This document shows, piece by piece, positions 46,285 to 55,265 of a stretch of 64,000 nt of DNA. The notes beneath the pieces were generated by a model. The model was not told where the DNA came from, did no database searches, and worked only from the letters and a program-made list of their open reading frames with translations. Each line of letters begins with the position of its first letter. Position 1 is the stretch's first letter. This DNA comes from Bacteroides sp. 214 (GTDB lineage: Bacteria > Bacteroidota > Bacteroidia > Bacteroidales > Bacteroidaceae): NCBI RefSeq assembly GCF_010501015.1, contig NZ_QVML01000008.1:21841-85840 (forward strand), in the 5' to 3' direction. The position numbers were made by a program, and so were the translations under genes.

Positions 46285-46959
46285 ATGACTGAAACGGTTA
46301 ATGATAATTCCACGAGACAGGAATTAAGAGAAAGAATTATTATTGCGTCGTTAGATGCTTTCCGCAAAAACGGAATAAAAAGTATAACAATGGATGATAT
46401 TGCGGCATTGCTGAAAATATCTAAGCGGACGCTGTATGAAACTTTTGAAGATAAAGAAACACTTTTGCGCGAGTCTATTATATATAATCAGCAGCGAATG
46501 CAAAAGGAGTTGGCGGAATTTGTGGCAAGAACGCCTAATGTGTTGGAGGTTGTTTTGACCTGTTTCAAAGAAAGTATTAGTGTTTTTCATCATGTTAACA
46601 TCCGCTTCTTTGAGGATCTAAAGAAATATCCGAAAGTAAAAGAGATGTTGGAATGTCGGCGTAAAGAAGATTCGGAAATGGCTGTAAACTTCCTTAAGAG
46701 AGGTGTTAAACAAGGGCTCTTCAGAAAAGATACCAACTTTGAAATTGTTAATATCTTACTGAAAGAACAGTTGGCTTTGATGATGGCAAATGACTTGCTG
46801 AAGAAGTTCTCGTTTATAGAGGTGTACGAGTCAATCGTCCTTACTTATTTACGCGGTATTTCTACCGTGGAGGGTGTCAGAGAGTTGGACGAATTTGTAA
46901 ACAACTACAAATTAGAAAGAAACGAACTGATAAAAGAAAAAGATAATGATATTATATAA
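46285..46959 (+). CDS. TetR/AcrR-family transcriptional regulator
   Basis: A 224-residue regulator. The N-terminal helix-turn-helix reads ITMDDIAALLKISKRTLYETFEDKETLL (about 35-62), the classic TetR DNA-binding region; the C-terminal helical part would bind an effector. The ATG at 46285 is chosen; the frame opens with an in-frame GTG at 46282. It is the first gene of the RND efflux operon and lies 16 bases before the tolC-like gene, so it probably represses its own operon. The best operator candidates are the promoter region and, less likely, the palindrome array at 45954-46037. Confidence 0.92.
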   Translation: MTETVNDNSTRQELRERIIIASLDAFRKNGIKSITMDDIAALLKISKRTLYETFEDKETLLRESIIYNQQRMQKELAEFVARTPNVLEVVLTCFKESISVFHHVNIRFFEDLKKYPKVKEMLECRRKEDSEMAVNFLKRGVKQGLFRKDTNFEIVNILLKEQLALMMANDLLKKFSFIEVYESIVLTYLRGISTVEGVRELDEFVNNYKLERNELIKEKDNDII

Positions 46960-46975
46960 TCTTAGGAATGAAAAA

Positions 46976-48316
46976 ATGAAGTGTTTAATGAAAAGAAAGT
47001 ATGTTTTTACGCTGATCATGTTTATGGTCTTTGGCGGTATTAAGGCACAAGATGTAAAGGATACTCTGACAATTACGTTAGAGCAAGCGATTGAAATCGC
47101 ATTGAGCGACAATCCAACAATTAAAGTAGCAGAAGAAGAGATCGTGTTGAAGAAGACTGCAAACAAGGAAGCATATGCTGCTTTGTTTCCCGAAGCTTCG
47201 TTGGTCGGTTCTTATTCGCGTGCTATCAAGAAGCAAAAAGTATCTATGGACATGGGAGGTGAAAGTGCTACCTTTGAGATGGGACGAACCAATTCATATA
47301 ATGGAGGTCTCTCTATCAATTTACCATTATTTGCTCCTGCTATTTATAAGGGTATTAATCTTACAAAAACAGATGTTGAGTTGGCGGTAGAAAAGGCACG
47401 TTCGTCTAAAATGGATATGGTTAATCAAGTAACAAAGGCATATTTTCAATTGCTTTTGATGCAAGATAGCTACGAAGTTTGGAAAAAAAGCTACGCACAG
47501 TATGTGGCTAATTATGAAGTGGCAAGTGCTAAGTACGAGCATGGTGTGGTAAGCGAATATGATAAAATCAGGGCGGAAGTGCAAATGCGCAACGCAATGC
47601 CAAGTGTTGTATCTGCTCGCAATGGTGTTAATCTGGCAAATCTGATGTTGAAAGTATTAATGGGTATCGACGAAGAGGAAATAGCAGTTGTGGGTAGCCT
47701 TAAGGATTACGAATTGACCATGTTTCAGCAACAGTTGGACGATTATCCAATCGACTTACGTGGCAATAGTGACTTGAAGCAACTCGCGCTTAATGCCGAG
47801 ATGTTGCGTCAGAATGTAAAGGTGCAGCAAACCAACTTTATGCCTACACTCGCGGCCTCTTTTAACTATTCGTATATATCGATGAACGAAGATTTTAAGT
47901 TTTCAAAGTATGAATGGTTTCCTTATTCAACACTTGCGTTGAATCTTTCAATCCCCTTGTTCAAAGCTAGTAACTTCACGAAGCTGAAACAAGCAAAGAT
48001 TCAAATGTCTCAGTTGGATAATAGCCGGATTAATGCGGAGCGTCAGCTACAAATGCAAGCTACAAACTATAAAAACAATATGGATGCAAGTACAGAGCAG
48101 GTAGTAAGTAATAAAGCCAGTATTATCCAAGCCGAAAAGGGAAGGGATATTGCTCAAAAACGATATGAGGTTGGTAGAGGAACGATAATAGAATTAAATG
48201 ATTCGGAAGTAGCTCTTACGCAATCGCAACTGGTATATCATCAATCTATCTATGATTATCTTGCAGCTAAAGCCGACTTGGACTTAGTATTGGGGTATGA
48301 GTATGTGCGGAAATAA
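46976..48316 (+). CDS. TolC-type outer membrane efflux protein
   Basis: A 446-residue protein with a signal peptide (KYVFTLIMFMVFGGIKAQ) and the two-repeat helical structure of the family: TITLEQAIEIALSDNPTIKV opens repeat one and ALNAEMLRQNVKVQQTNFMP opens repeat two. It forms the trimeric channel across the outer membrane. The ATG at 46976 is chosen because AGGA lies 8 bases upstream and it leads straight into the signal peptide; the ATG at 46988 is also possible. The MFP and RND genes follow. Confidence 0.92.
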   Translation: MKCLMKRKYVFTLIMFMVFGGIKAQDVKDTLTITLEQAIEIALSDNPTIKVAEEEIVLKKTANKEAYAALFPEASLVGSYSRAIKKQKVSMDMGGESATFEMGRTNSYNGGLSINLPLFAPAIYKGINLTKTDVELAVEKARSSKMDMVNQVTKAYFQLLLMQDSYEVWKKSYAQYVANYEVASAKYEHGVVSEYDKIRAEVQMRNAMPSVVSARNGVNLANLMLKVLMGIDEEEIAVVGSLKDYELTMFQQQLDDYPIDLRGNSDLKQLALNAEMLRQNVKVQQTNFMPTLAASFNYSYISMNEDFKFSKYEWFPYSTLALNLSIPLFKASNFTKLKQAKIQMSQLDNSRINAERQLQMQATNYKNNMDASTEQVVSNKASIIQAEKGRDIAQKRYEVGRGTIIELNDSEVALTQSQLVYHQSIYDYLAAKADLDLVLGYEYVRK

Positions 48317-48349
48317 AAATGAAACAATAAAAAAGAAATAATAACAAGC

Positions 48350-49372
48350 ATGAAGAAGAACTTTTATTTAATTGCCCTGTTTGCAGTAGTGCTATTAGGG
48401 GCTTGTTCCGGTGGTGAGAAAGAATCGGAAGGCATTGAAAAGAAAGAAGAAAAGCCGGTAGTAAAGTTAGCAAATGTATTTGCTCGCCCGGTAGACCAGA
48501 TAATAGAATATACGGCAACAGTTGAGGCGGAAGCGAAAAATAATATCGCACCTTCATCGGCAGTACGTATTGATAAGATTCTGGTTGAGGTAGGCGACCG
48601 TGTTGTGAAAGGACAACGATTGGTAGAAATGAGTGATAATAGTTTGAAACAACTTAAGTTGCGAATAGAAAACCAAAAGATAGAATTCAATCGTATTGAC
48701 GAACTTTACAAAGTAGGAGGCGTTTCTAAATCAGAGTGGGATGCTGCGAAAATGGCTGTTGATGTGAATGAAGAAGCTTATCAAAACTTGTTGGAAAATA
48801 CGTCACTGATAAGTCCGCTAAACGGAATAGTCACAGCGCGTAATTACGATAATGGCGATATGTACAATAATGGAGCACCGGTATTGACCGTTGAGCAAGT
48901 TGCCCCGGTGAAATTAATCATTAACGTTTCTGAATCGTATTTCACGAAAGTAACAAAAGGTGCCGATGCCTCTATTAAGCTAGATGTATATGGTGATGAA
49001 GAATTTACAGGTAAAATAGCACTGGTACATCCTACTATTAACCCCGATACACGTACGTTTCAGGTAGAAGTTAAGGTGGAAAATAAAAACTTAAAGGTTC
49101 GCCCAGGTATGTTTGCCCGTGTTATTTTGAATTTCGGCACACTGAATCACGTTGTAGTACCCGATATGGCTATTGTTAAACAAGCTGGTTCGGGCGATCG
49201 TTATGTTTGGGTTTATAAGAACGGTAAAGTATCTTATGATAAAGTGGAATTGGGACGACGTATGAACACTGAGTATGAATTAATCTCCGGTGTTGACGAC
49301 AATGCTCAAATTGTAATTGCAGGACAAGCACGCCTGCAGACTGGAGTTGAAGTTGAAGTAGCTAAGGACTAA
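48350..49372 (+). CDS. RND efflux membrane fusion lipoprotein
   Basis: A 340-residue periplasmic adaptor (HlyD/AcrA family). The lipobox VVLLGACSGGEKE predicts an N-terminal lipid. The two lipoyl half-motifs flank a coiled-coil hairpin (about 85-125; IENQKIEFNRIDELYKVGG), and the beta-barrel domain contains VHPTINPDTRTFQVEVKVEN. It links the inner-membrane pump to the TolC-type channel. It is 47 bases from the RND gene. Confidence 0.93.
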   Translation: MKKNFYLIALFAVVLLGACSGGEKESEGIEKKEEKPVVKLANVFARPVDQIIEYTATVEAEAKNNIAPSSAVRIDKILVEVGDRVVKGQRLVEMSDNSLKQLKLRIENQKIEFNRIDELYKVGGVSKSEWDAAKMAVDVNEEAYQNLLENTSLISPLNGIVTARNYDNGDMYNNGAPVLTVEQVAPVKLIINVSESYFTKVTKGADASIKLDVYGDEEFTGKIALVHPTINPDTRTFQVEVKVENKNLKVRPGMFARVILNFGTLNHVVVPDMAIVKQAGSGDRYVWVYKNGKVSYDKVELGRRMNTEYELISGVDDNAQIVIAGQARLQTGVEVEVAKD

Positions 49373-49419
49373 CAATAATCTCGGAATAACGAATTTAATT
49401 TCAAAAACAAAGTAAAATT

Positions 49420-52400
49420 ATGAGTTTATACGAAGGAGCGGTTAAGAAACCGATTATGACCTCGCTATGCTTTGTGGCTATAGTGATCTTTGGTCTCTTC
49501 TCTTTGTCACGATTACCGATTGACTTGTTGCCGGACTTTGATACGAATACCATTATGGTTATTACTTCTTATCCGGGTGCCAGTGCTTCGGATATTGAGA
49601 ATAACGTATCTCGTCCATTGGAGAATACATTAAATACGGTAAGTAACCTGAAACATATATCATCAAGATCATCGGAGAATATGTCTCTGATAATACTTGA
49701 GTTTGAGTACGGATATGATATTGATGTATTGACCAATGATGTCCGAGACAAACTCGATATGGTTACCTCTGTATTACCCGATGATGCGGAAACTCCGATC
49801 ATCTTTAAGTTTAGTACCGATATGATTCCTATTATTCTTTTATCGGTACAAGCAGAAGAGAGCCAGGCGGCCCTGTACAAAATACTGGATGACAACGTTG
49901 CCAATCCATTGGCACGTATTCCCGGTGTGGGGTCGGTTTCCATCAGTGGTGCGCCCAAACGTGAAATTCAGGTGTACTGCGACCCTAACAAGTTGGAAGC
50001 ATACCACCTGACAATTGAAACAATCAGTTCAATTATCGGAGCCGAGAATCGGAACATCCCGGGTGGTAATTTCGATATTGGTAACGAAACCTATGCGCTA
50101 CGTGTCGAGGGCGAGTTTAAGGATGCCCACCAGATGGAGAATATTGTGGTTAGTGAAAGCAAGGGTGCCACTGTATACCTGCGCGATGTGGCACGAATTA
50201 TCGATACGGTGGAAGAACGCGCGCAGGAAGCCTATACAAATGGTGTGCGCGGAGGGATGATTATTGTTCAGAAGCAATCGGGAGCAAACTCGGTGGATAT
50301 TGCCCGCAGAGTAACCGAAGCAATACCCGAACTGCAGAAGTCTTTGCCAACCGATGTGAAACTGGGTATTATCATGGATACCTCTGAAAACATTATCCTG
50401 ACAATTAACAGTTTGGCAGAAACAGTAATGTATGCCTTGTTGTTCGTTATCATTGTAGTATTCCTATTCTTGGGAAGATGGAGGGCTACACTGGTAATCT
50501 CTATTGTGATTCCTATTTCGCTGATTGCTTCGTTTATTTATCTGGCTATAACCGGTAATACGCTTAACATCATATCATTGTCTTCGTTATCGATTGCTAT
50601 TGGTATGGTGGTGGATGACGCGATTGTAGTATTGGAGAACGTAACGACACACATCGAGAGAGGTTCGGACCCGAAACAAGCGGCTGTACATGGTACAAAT
50701 GAGGTAGCTATCTCCGTAATTGCATCTACACTAACCATGCTTGCGGTGTTCTTCCCATTAACCATGGTTACAGGTATGACCGGTGTGCTGTTCAAACAGT
50801 TGGGATGGATGATGTGTATCATCATGATTGTTTCTACTGTTGCCGCATTGAGTTTGACGCCAATGATGTGTTCGCAATTGTTGAGACTGCAGAAAAAACA
50901 AAGCAAAATATTTACAATACTTTATGGACCAATCCAGAAAGCATTGGATGCCTTAGATAAATGGTATGCGCGGATGTTGGACTGGTCGGTACGCCATCGT
51001 GCTATCGTTATTTCGGCTTGTGCAGGATTTTTCCTTCTTAGTTTGCTTATAGCAGGTGGAATCAGTACGGAGTTTTTCCCTACACAAGATAATGGTAGTA
51101 TTACAGCTACTCTCGAAGTTCCTATTGGAACCCGCAAAGAAGTAGCCCAAAAATTAGCCTCCAAGCTAACCGACGAATGGAGAGAGAAATACCCTGAAAT
51201 TCAGGTAATCAACTATCGTGTAGGACAGGCTAGCTCGGATAACACGTTTGCTTCTATGCAGGATAATGGTTCGCACATTGTTGCATTTAATATTCGTCTG
51301 ACCAACCCGGGTGAGCGTAAACGTTCGATGACCGAGATTGGTGACCTGATGCGTCTTGATTTGCTTGCATATCCTGAATTTAGCAAGACAAAAGTCGTAA
51401 TTGGTGGTAGTAGCGGTATGGGTGGACAAGCAACAGCCGACTTCGAAATCTATGGTTATGACATGGCAGTAACTGACCATGTGGCAGCCGAATTGAAACG
51501 TGAACTTTTCTCTATCAAGGGAGTTTCAGAAGTAAACATCAGTCGTGGTGATTATCAGCCCGAGTATCAGGTTGATTTTGACAGAGAAAAATTGGCTTTG
51601 CATAGCCTGAATCTTTCTACTGCTGGTACATATTTGCGTAACCGTATCAATGGAGCTACTGCATCACAGTATCGCGAAGATGGCGACGAGTATGATATTA
51701 TTGTACGCTATGCCCCCGAATTCCGTACCAGTCTGGAGAGTCTTGAAGATATCCTTATTTACAATGCCAAAGGAAATGCGGTTCGTGTGAAAGACGTAGG
51801 TAAAGTAGTAGAGCGTTTTGCACCACCCACCATCGAGCGTAAAGACCGTGAGCGTATTGTAACTGTTTCGGCTGTAATATCAGGAGCGGCTCTGGGTGAT
51901 GTTGTTAATGAAGGAAAAAAACTGATTGAGAAGATGGATGTACCTGCCAATATCTCTGTACAGATAGCAGGTTCGTATGAGGACCAACAAGAATCATTTG
52001 CCGATTTGGCTACTCTTGCCGTACTGATTATCGTATTGGTGTTCATAGTAATGGCTGCACAGTTCGAATCCTTGACTTATCCTTTTATAATCATGTTCTC
52101 GGTACCATTTGCTGTGAGTGGGGTACTGATGGCGTTATTTATATCGGGCAGTACGTTAAGTGTGATGAGTTTGCTGGGTGGTATTATGTTGATTGGTATT
52201 GTGGTGAAGAACGGTATCGTGTTGGTAGACTATATCATACTATGTCGTGAACGTGGACAAGCTGTAATCAACTCGGTAGTTACTGCCGGAAAGAGCCGTT
52301 TACGTCCTGTATTGATGACTACCATGACTACCATTCTTGGTATGATACCTATGGCGGTAGGTGGTGGACAAGGTTCTGAAATGTGGCGTCCGATGGGTGT

Positions 52401-52578
52401 TTCCGTAATTGGTGGTCTTACAATTTCTACAGTACTGACTCTTATTCTTGTTCCGGTTCTTTACTGTGTATTTGCCGGTACAGGTATCAAACGCCAACGT
52501 AAGCAACTAAAGAAGAAACGTGAACTTGATACTTATTTCGAAGAGAATAAGCATAAGATGATTAAAAATAAAAAATAA
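49420..52578 (+). CDS. RND efflux pump, AcrB-type inner membrane subunit
   Basis: A 1052-residue proton-driven exporter with twelve predicted membrane helices and two large periplasmic loops. It starts SLYEGAVKKPIMTSLCF, a typical RND cytoplasmic start and TM1. The proton-relay aspartates are seen in TM4 as AIGMVVDDAIVVLENV. TM10-12 include MIPMAVGGGQGSEMWRPMG. Its substrates cannot be told from the sequence; hydrophobic drugs or bile-type molecules are usual for this family in gut and oral Bacteroidales. It is followed by the PG0541-type gene after 8 bases. Confidence 0.95.
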   Translation: MSLYEGAVKKPIMTSLCFVAIVIFGLFSLSRLPIDLLPDFDTNTIMVITSYPGASASDIENNVSRPLENTLNTVSNLKHISSRSSENMSLIILEFEYGYDIDVLTNDVRDKLDMVTSVLPDDAETPIIFKFSTDMIPIILLSVQAEESQAALYKILDDNVANPLARIPGVGSVSISGAPKREIQVYCDPNKLEAYHLTIETISSIIGAENRNIPGGNFDIGNETYALRVEGEFKDAHQMENIVVSESKGATVYLRDVARIIDTVEERAQEAYTNGVRGGMIIVQKQSGANSVDIARRVTEAIPELQKSLPTDVKLGIIMDTSENIILTINSLAETVMYALLFVIIVVFLFLGRWRATLVISIVIPISLIASFIYLAITGNTLNIISLSSLSIAIGMVVDDAIVVLENVTTHIERGSDPKQAAVHGTNEVAISVIASTLTMLAVFFPLTMVTGMTGVLFKQLGWMMCIIMIVSTVAALSLTPMMCSQLLRLQKKQSKIFTILYGPIQKALDALDKWYARMLDWSVRHRAIVISACAGFFLLSLLIAGGISTEFFPTQDNGSITATLEVPIGTRKEVAQKLASKLTDEWREKYPEIQVINYRVGQASSDNTFASMQDNGSHIVAFNIRLTNPGERKRSMTEIGDLMRLDLLAYPEFSKTKVVIGGSSGMGGQATADFEIYGYDMAVTDHVAAELKRELFSIKGVSEVNISRGDYQPEYQVDFDREKLALHSLNLSTAGTYLRNRINGATASQYREDGDEYDIIVRYAPEFRTSLESLEDILIYNAKGNAVRVKDVGKVVERFAPPTIERKDRERIVTVSAVISGAALGDVVNEGKKLIEKMDVPANISVQIAGSYEDQQESFADLATLAVLIIVLVFIVMAAQFESLTYPFIIMFSVPFAVSGVLMALFISGSTLSVMSLLGGIMLIGIVVKNGIVLVDYIILCRERGQAVINSVVTAGKSRLRPVLMTTMTTILGMIPMAVGGGQGSEMWRPMGVSVIGGLTISTVLTLILVPVLYCVFAGTGIKRQRKQLKKKRELDTYFEENKHKMIKNKK

Positions 52579-52586
52579 TAGAGCCA

Positions 52587-52880
52587 ATGAAATCAGTATT
52601 AATAACTTTCGACCAAGCTTACTTTGAACGCATCATATCGTTGCTCGATCATATGAACTGCCGTGGCTATACGTATCTTGACAAAGTACAGGGGCGCGGG
52701 TCGAAAACCGGAACACCTCATTATGGAAGCCATGCATGGCCATCGATGAACTCAGCCATTATTACGGTTGTAGAGGATAGCAGAGTTGATCCTTTGTTAG
52801 AGGCTTTGCACGAGATGGATATGAAAACCGAACAATTAGGACTTAGAGCTTTTGTCTGGAACATAGAGAAAACGATTTAA
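52587..52880 (+). CDS. PG0541-type transporter-associated small protein (PII-like fold)
   Basis: A 97-residue cytoplasmic protein. The size and the strand-helix-strand plan (MKSVLITFDQAYFERIISLL, AIITVVEDSRVDPLLEAL) suggest a PII-like ferredoxin fold, often seen in signalling proteins that report metabolite levels to transporters. Matching genes follow RND operons in Porphyromonas (PG0541) and other Bacteroidales, as I recall. The loop GRGSKTGTPHYGSHAWPSMN takes the place of the PII T-loop. It is the last gene of the operon, ahead of a strong terminator. What ligand it senses and whether it touches the pump are unknown. Confidence 0.8.
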   Translation: MKSVLITFDQAYFERIISLLDHMNCRGYTYLDKVQGRGSKTGTPHYGSHAWPSMNSAIITVVEDSRVDPLLEALHEMDMKTEQLGLRAFVWNIEKTI

Positions 52881-52903
52881 GAGTCTTATTAAATAGAAAG
52901 AAC

Positions 52904-52948
52904 AAGGGAGATGCCGGATAAAAGAACGGCTTCTCCCTTTCTTTTTTA
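52904..52948 (+). terminator. Terminator of the RND efflux operon
   Basis: AAGGGAGA-T-GCCG (52904-52916) pairs with CGGC-T-TCTCCCTT (52927-52939) around a 10-base loop, followed by a T-rich run. Confidence 0.9.
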
Positions 52949-52959
52949 TTGCTTTCTAC

Positions 52960-52967
52960 TATCTTTG
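52960..52967 (+). promoter_or_regulatory. -7 box of the SGNH-SGNH-MBOAT operon
   Basis: TATCTTTG matches TAnnTTTG. The transcript start is expected near 52973, 24 bases before the ATG at 52997. No TTG lies at the usual distance. Confidence 0.5.
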
Positions 52968-52996
52968 CCAGTCGTAAAGAATTTTGAGAAGCGTCG

Positions 52997-54376
52997 ATGC
53001 GAAACTATATAAAACATACAACAGGGCTTATGCTGTTTATTTTAGCAGCGTTGTTGTTAATGAATTTTCTTCCACCTATTACTGTTGGAGAGCATACTTT
53101 GCGAGAGGTGGATATACTCAGTGATATTCGCAGACCCAGCTTTGAGGAAGATGAACCGCAAGAAGATAGCCTGTTGCTTGCTCCTCCTCCTATTATCAAA
53201 CCCGCTTTTGTGGATAGTTGTAAGCAGGGCATGACCTGTATTGAAGATTATAGCGACTCTACCTTGCGCGGCATGACTGCTTTCTACGAAAAACTAAGTG
53301 AGATAAACAACTTAAAACGTCCTGTGCGTGTTGCTGTTTTTGGAGATTCTTTTATCGAGGCGGATATCTTTACCGCCGATTTGCGTGAAATGCTTCAACA
53401 GAAATATGGTGGTTGCGGGGTAGGGTTCGTTAATATTACTTCTACGACGTATGGCTTCAGACCTACGGTGCGGCATGCTTTCAATGGATGGGAGTCGCAC
53501 TCTGTCAATGATAGCATTGGCTTTGTGAAAAACAAACAAGGACCCAACAATCATTACTTCATACCCACTCGCGGTGCTTACATGGAGTTGCGCGGACAAA
53601 CCAAATATGCCTCTAAGCTGGATACGTGCCAACAATCTACCATTTATTTCCTTACCGATGAGCCGCTAATGTTAACAGCCGAGGTAAATAAGCAAAAGAA
53701 TGCTCCGAGCGAATTTACAGCTTCGCCGGATATGCAACAAATGTCGGTAAAGGGTAATATTGGCTCTGTGCGGTGGATCGTTAACTCGGATACGGATGCA
53801 TTGTTCTTTGGCGCGACAATGGATGGATTGAGCGGTATTTCGGTCGATAACTTCTCTTTGCGCGGTAGTTCCGGTCTTTCGCTTGCTACTATTCCCGAAC
53901 ATACCATGATGCAGTTCAATAAACTTCGCACGTACGACCTCATCATCCTGCAGTTTGGTTTGAATGTGGCAACTCAGCGTGGTAGTGATTACCATTATTA
54001 TAAGGTGGGAATGCTTCGTTCGGTGGAGTATATAAAGAGGTGTTTCCCGCAGGCTTCTATCTTACTCGTTAGTGTAGGCGACCGTAACTATAAAAGCGAA
54101 ACGGGCGAAATGCGCACCATGCCTGGTGTTAAGAACCTCATTAAATATCAGCAAAATATTGCTGCCGAAGGAAATATCGCGTTTTGGAACCTTTACGAAG
54201 CTATGGGTGGCGAAGGTGGTATGGTAAAGTTGGTCAATGCAAAGCCAGCTCAAGCCAATATGGACTATACACATATAAACTTCCGTGGTGGGAAAGTACT
54301 CTCTAAGCTACTGTATGAGTCGCTGGTTTATGGTAAGGAACAATTTGATAAAAAGAAAGCGTATGAGGCGGAATAG
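52997..54376 (+). CDS. Membrane-anchored SGNH-fold hydrolase/acetyltransferase
   Basis: A 459-residue protein with one N-terminal membrane segment (about 9-25) and a periplasmic SGNH domain. The nucleophile S118 is in AVFGDSFIEAD; the catalytic D423 and H426 are in DYTHINFRG. An insert of about 150 residues (roughly 150-300) separates the halves and may be a beta-sandwich carbohydrate-binding part. SGNH proteins of this kind move acetyl groups to or from polysaccharides when encoded with MBOAT proteins, as in alginate acetylation (AlgJ/AlgX). Its gene overlaps the second SGNH gene by 14 bases. The polysaccharide is unknown. Confidence 0.85.
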   Translation: MRNYIKHTTGLMLFILAALLLMNFLPPITVGEHTLREVDILSDIRRPSFEEDEPQEDSLLLAPPPIIKPAFVDSCKQGMTCIEDYSDSTLRGMTAFYEKLSEINNLKRPVRVAVFGDSFIEADIFTADLREMLQQKYGGCGVGFVNITSTTYGFRPTVRHAFNGWESHSVNDSIGFVKNKQGPNNHYFIPTRGAYMELRGQTKYASKLDTCQQSTIYFLTDEPLMLTAEVNKQKNAPSEFTASPDMQQMSVKGNIGSVRWIVNSDTDALFFGATMDGLSGISVDNFSLRGSSGLSLATIPEHTMMQFNKLRTYDLIILQFGLNVATQRGSDYHYYKVGMLRSVEYIKRCFPQASILLVSVGDRNYKSETGEMRTMPGVKNLIKYQQNIAAEGNIAFWNLYEAMGGEGGMVKLVNAKPAQANMDYTHINFRGGKVLSKLLYESLVYGKEQFDKKKAYEAE

Positions 54377-55265
54377 GCAATTACTTTTGTTTGTTTTTGT
54401 ACTGCTTTGCGTAAGTGTATCTCCTATTTACGCGCAGGATACATTGCCGGCACCACTGCCACCCAATGCTTCGCCTGCTTCTTCTGTATCATTGAAACCT
54501 TATACGTTTACGCCCGATACAGTTTGGGTAGCGAGCGCATTGTCGGAACAATTTCTTGGCAGAGGAACAAATGAAATCATAGGCGCAGACCATACGCTAA
54601 CTCCGGTTTTAGAGCACTTGCGCTTGTTAAAAGCTGGTGTCTCTACAGATACTTTACGGATTGTACACATAGGAGATAGCCATGTACGTGGCAAGATATT
54701 TCCTAACGCGGCAGGCGAGAAGATGGCTGCTGCATTTGGTGCGGTGTCGTACACCGGCATGGGGGTGAATGGTGCCACTTGTCTTACGTTTACACACGCG
54801 GCTCGCATAAATGCTATTGCAGAGCTTAACCCTGCCTTACTGATTCTCTCGTTTGGAACCAACGAAAGTCACAACAAGCGCTATAACTCAACCGTGCATT
54901 ATGGGCAAATAGACGAATTGGTAAAGTTGCTACGCAGCAAACTTCCCCATACACCTATACTCTTAACCACGCCTCCGGGATCTTATGAATCATTCCGAGC
55001 GAGAAACAGACGACGCACTTACGCCATCAATCCGCGAACAACAATTGCGGTAGATATCATCCGAAGATATGGCGAAGCGCATAAACTACCTGTGTGGGAT
55101 ATGTATAACCTTGTAGGTGGCAAGGAATATGCCTGTAAAAACTGGACAGCTGCCAAACTGATGCGACCAGACCATGTGCACTATCTTCCCGAAGCATACG
55201 CCTTGCAGGGCGAACTACTATACGAAGCCATAATCAATGCCTATAATGTATATGTTACCCATTGA
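54363..55265 (+). CDS. Exported SGNH-fold hydrolase/acetyltransferase
   Basis: A 300-residue protein with a signal peptide (QLLLFVFVLLCVSVSPIYAQ). The nucleophile S106 is in RIVHIGDSHVRG; the block-III asparagine is in LSFGTNESH; D270 and H273 are in RPDHVHYLPE. A proline-rich linker (about 27-45) follows the signal peptide. The ATG at 54363 overlaps the previous gene by 14 bases and gives a clean signal peptide; longer frames starting at 54285 would run deep into the previous gene. Together with its neighbours it makes a two-SGNH acetylation unit. Confidence 0.85.
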   Translation: MRRNRQLLLFVFVLLCVSVSPIYAQDTLPAPLPPNASPASSVSLKPYTFTPDTVWVASALSEQFLGRGTNEIIGADHTLTPVLEHLRLLKAGVSTDTLRIVHIGDSHVRGKIFPNAAGEKMAAAFGAVSYTGMGVNGATCLTFTHAARINAIAELNPALLILSFGTNESHNKRYNSTVHYGQIDELVKLLRSKLPHTPILLTTPPGSYESFRARNRRRTYAINPRTTIAVDIIRRYGEAHKLPVWDMYNLVGGKEYACKNWTAAKLMRPDHVHYLPEAYALQGELLYEAIINAYNVYVTH

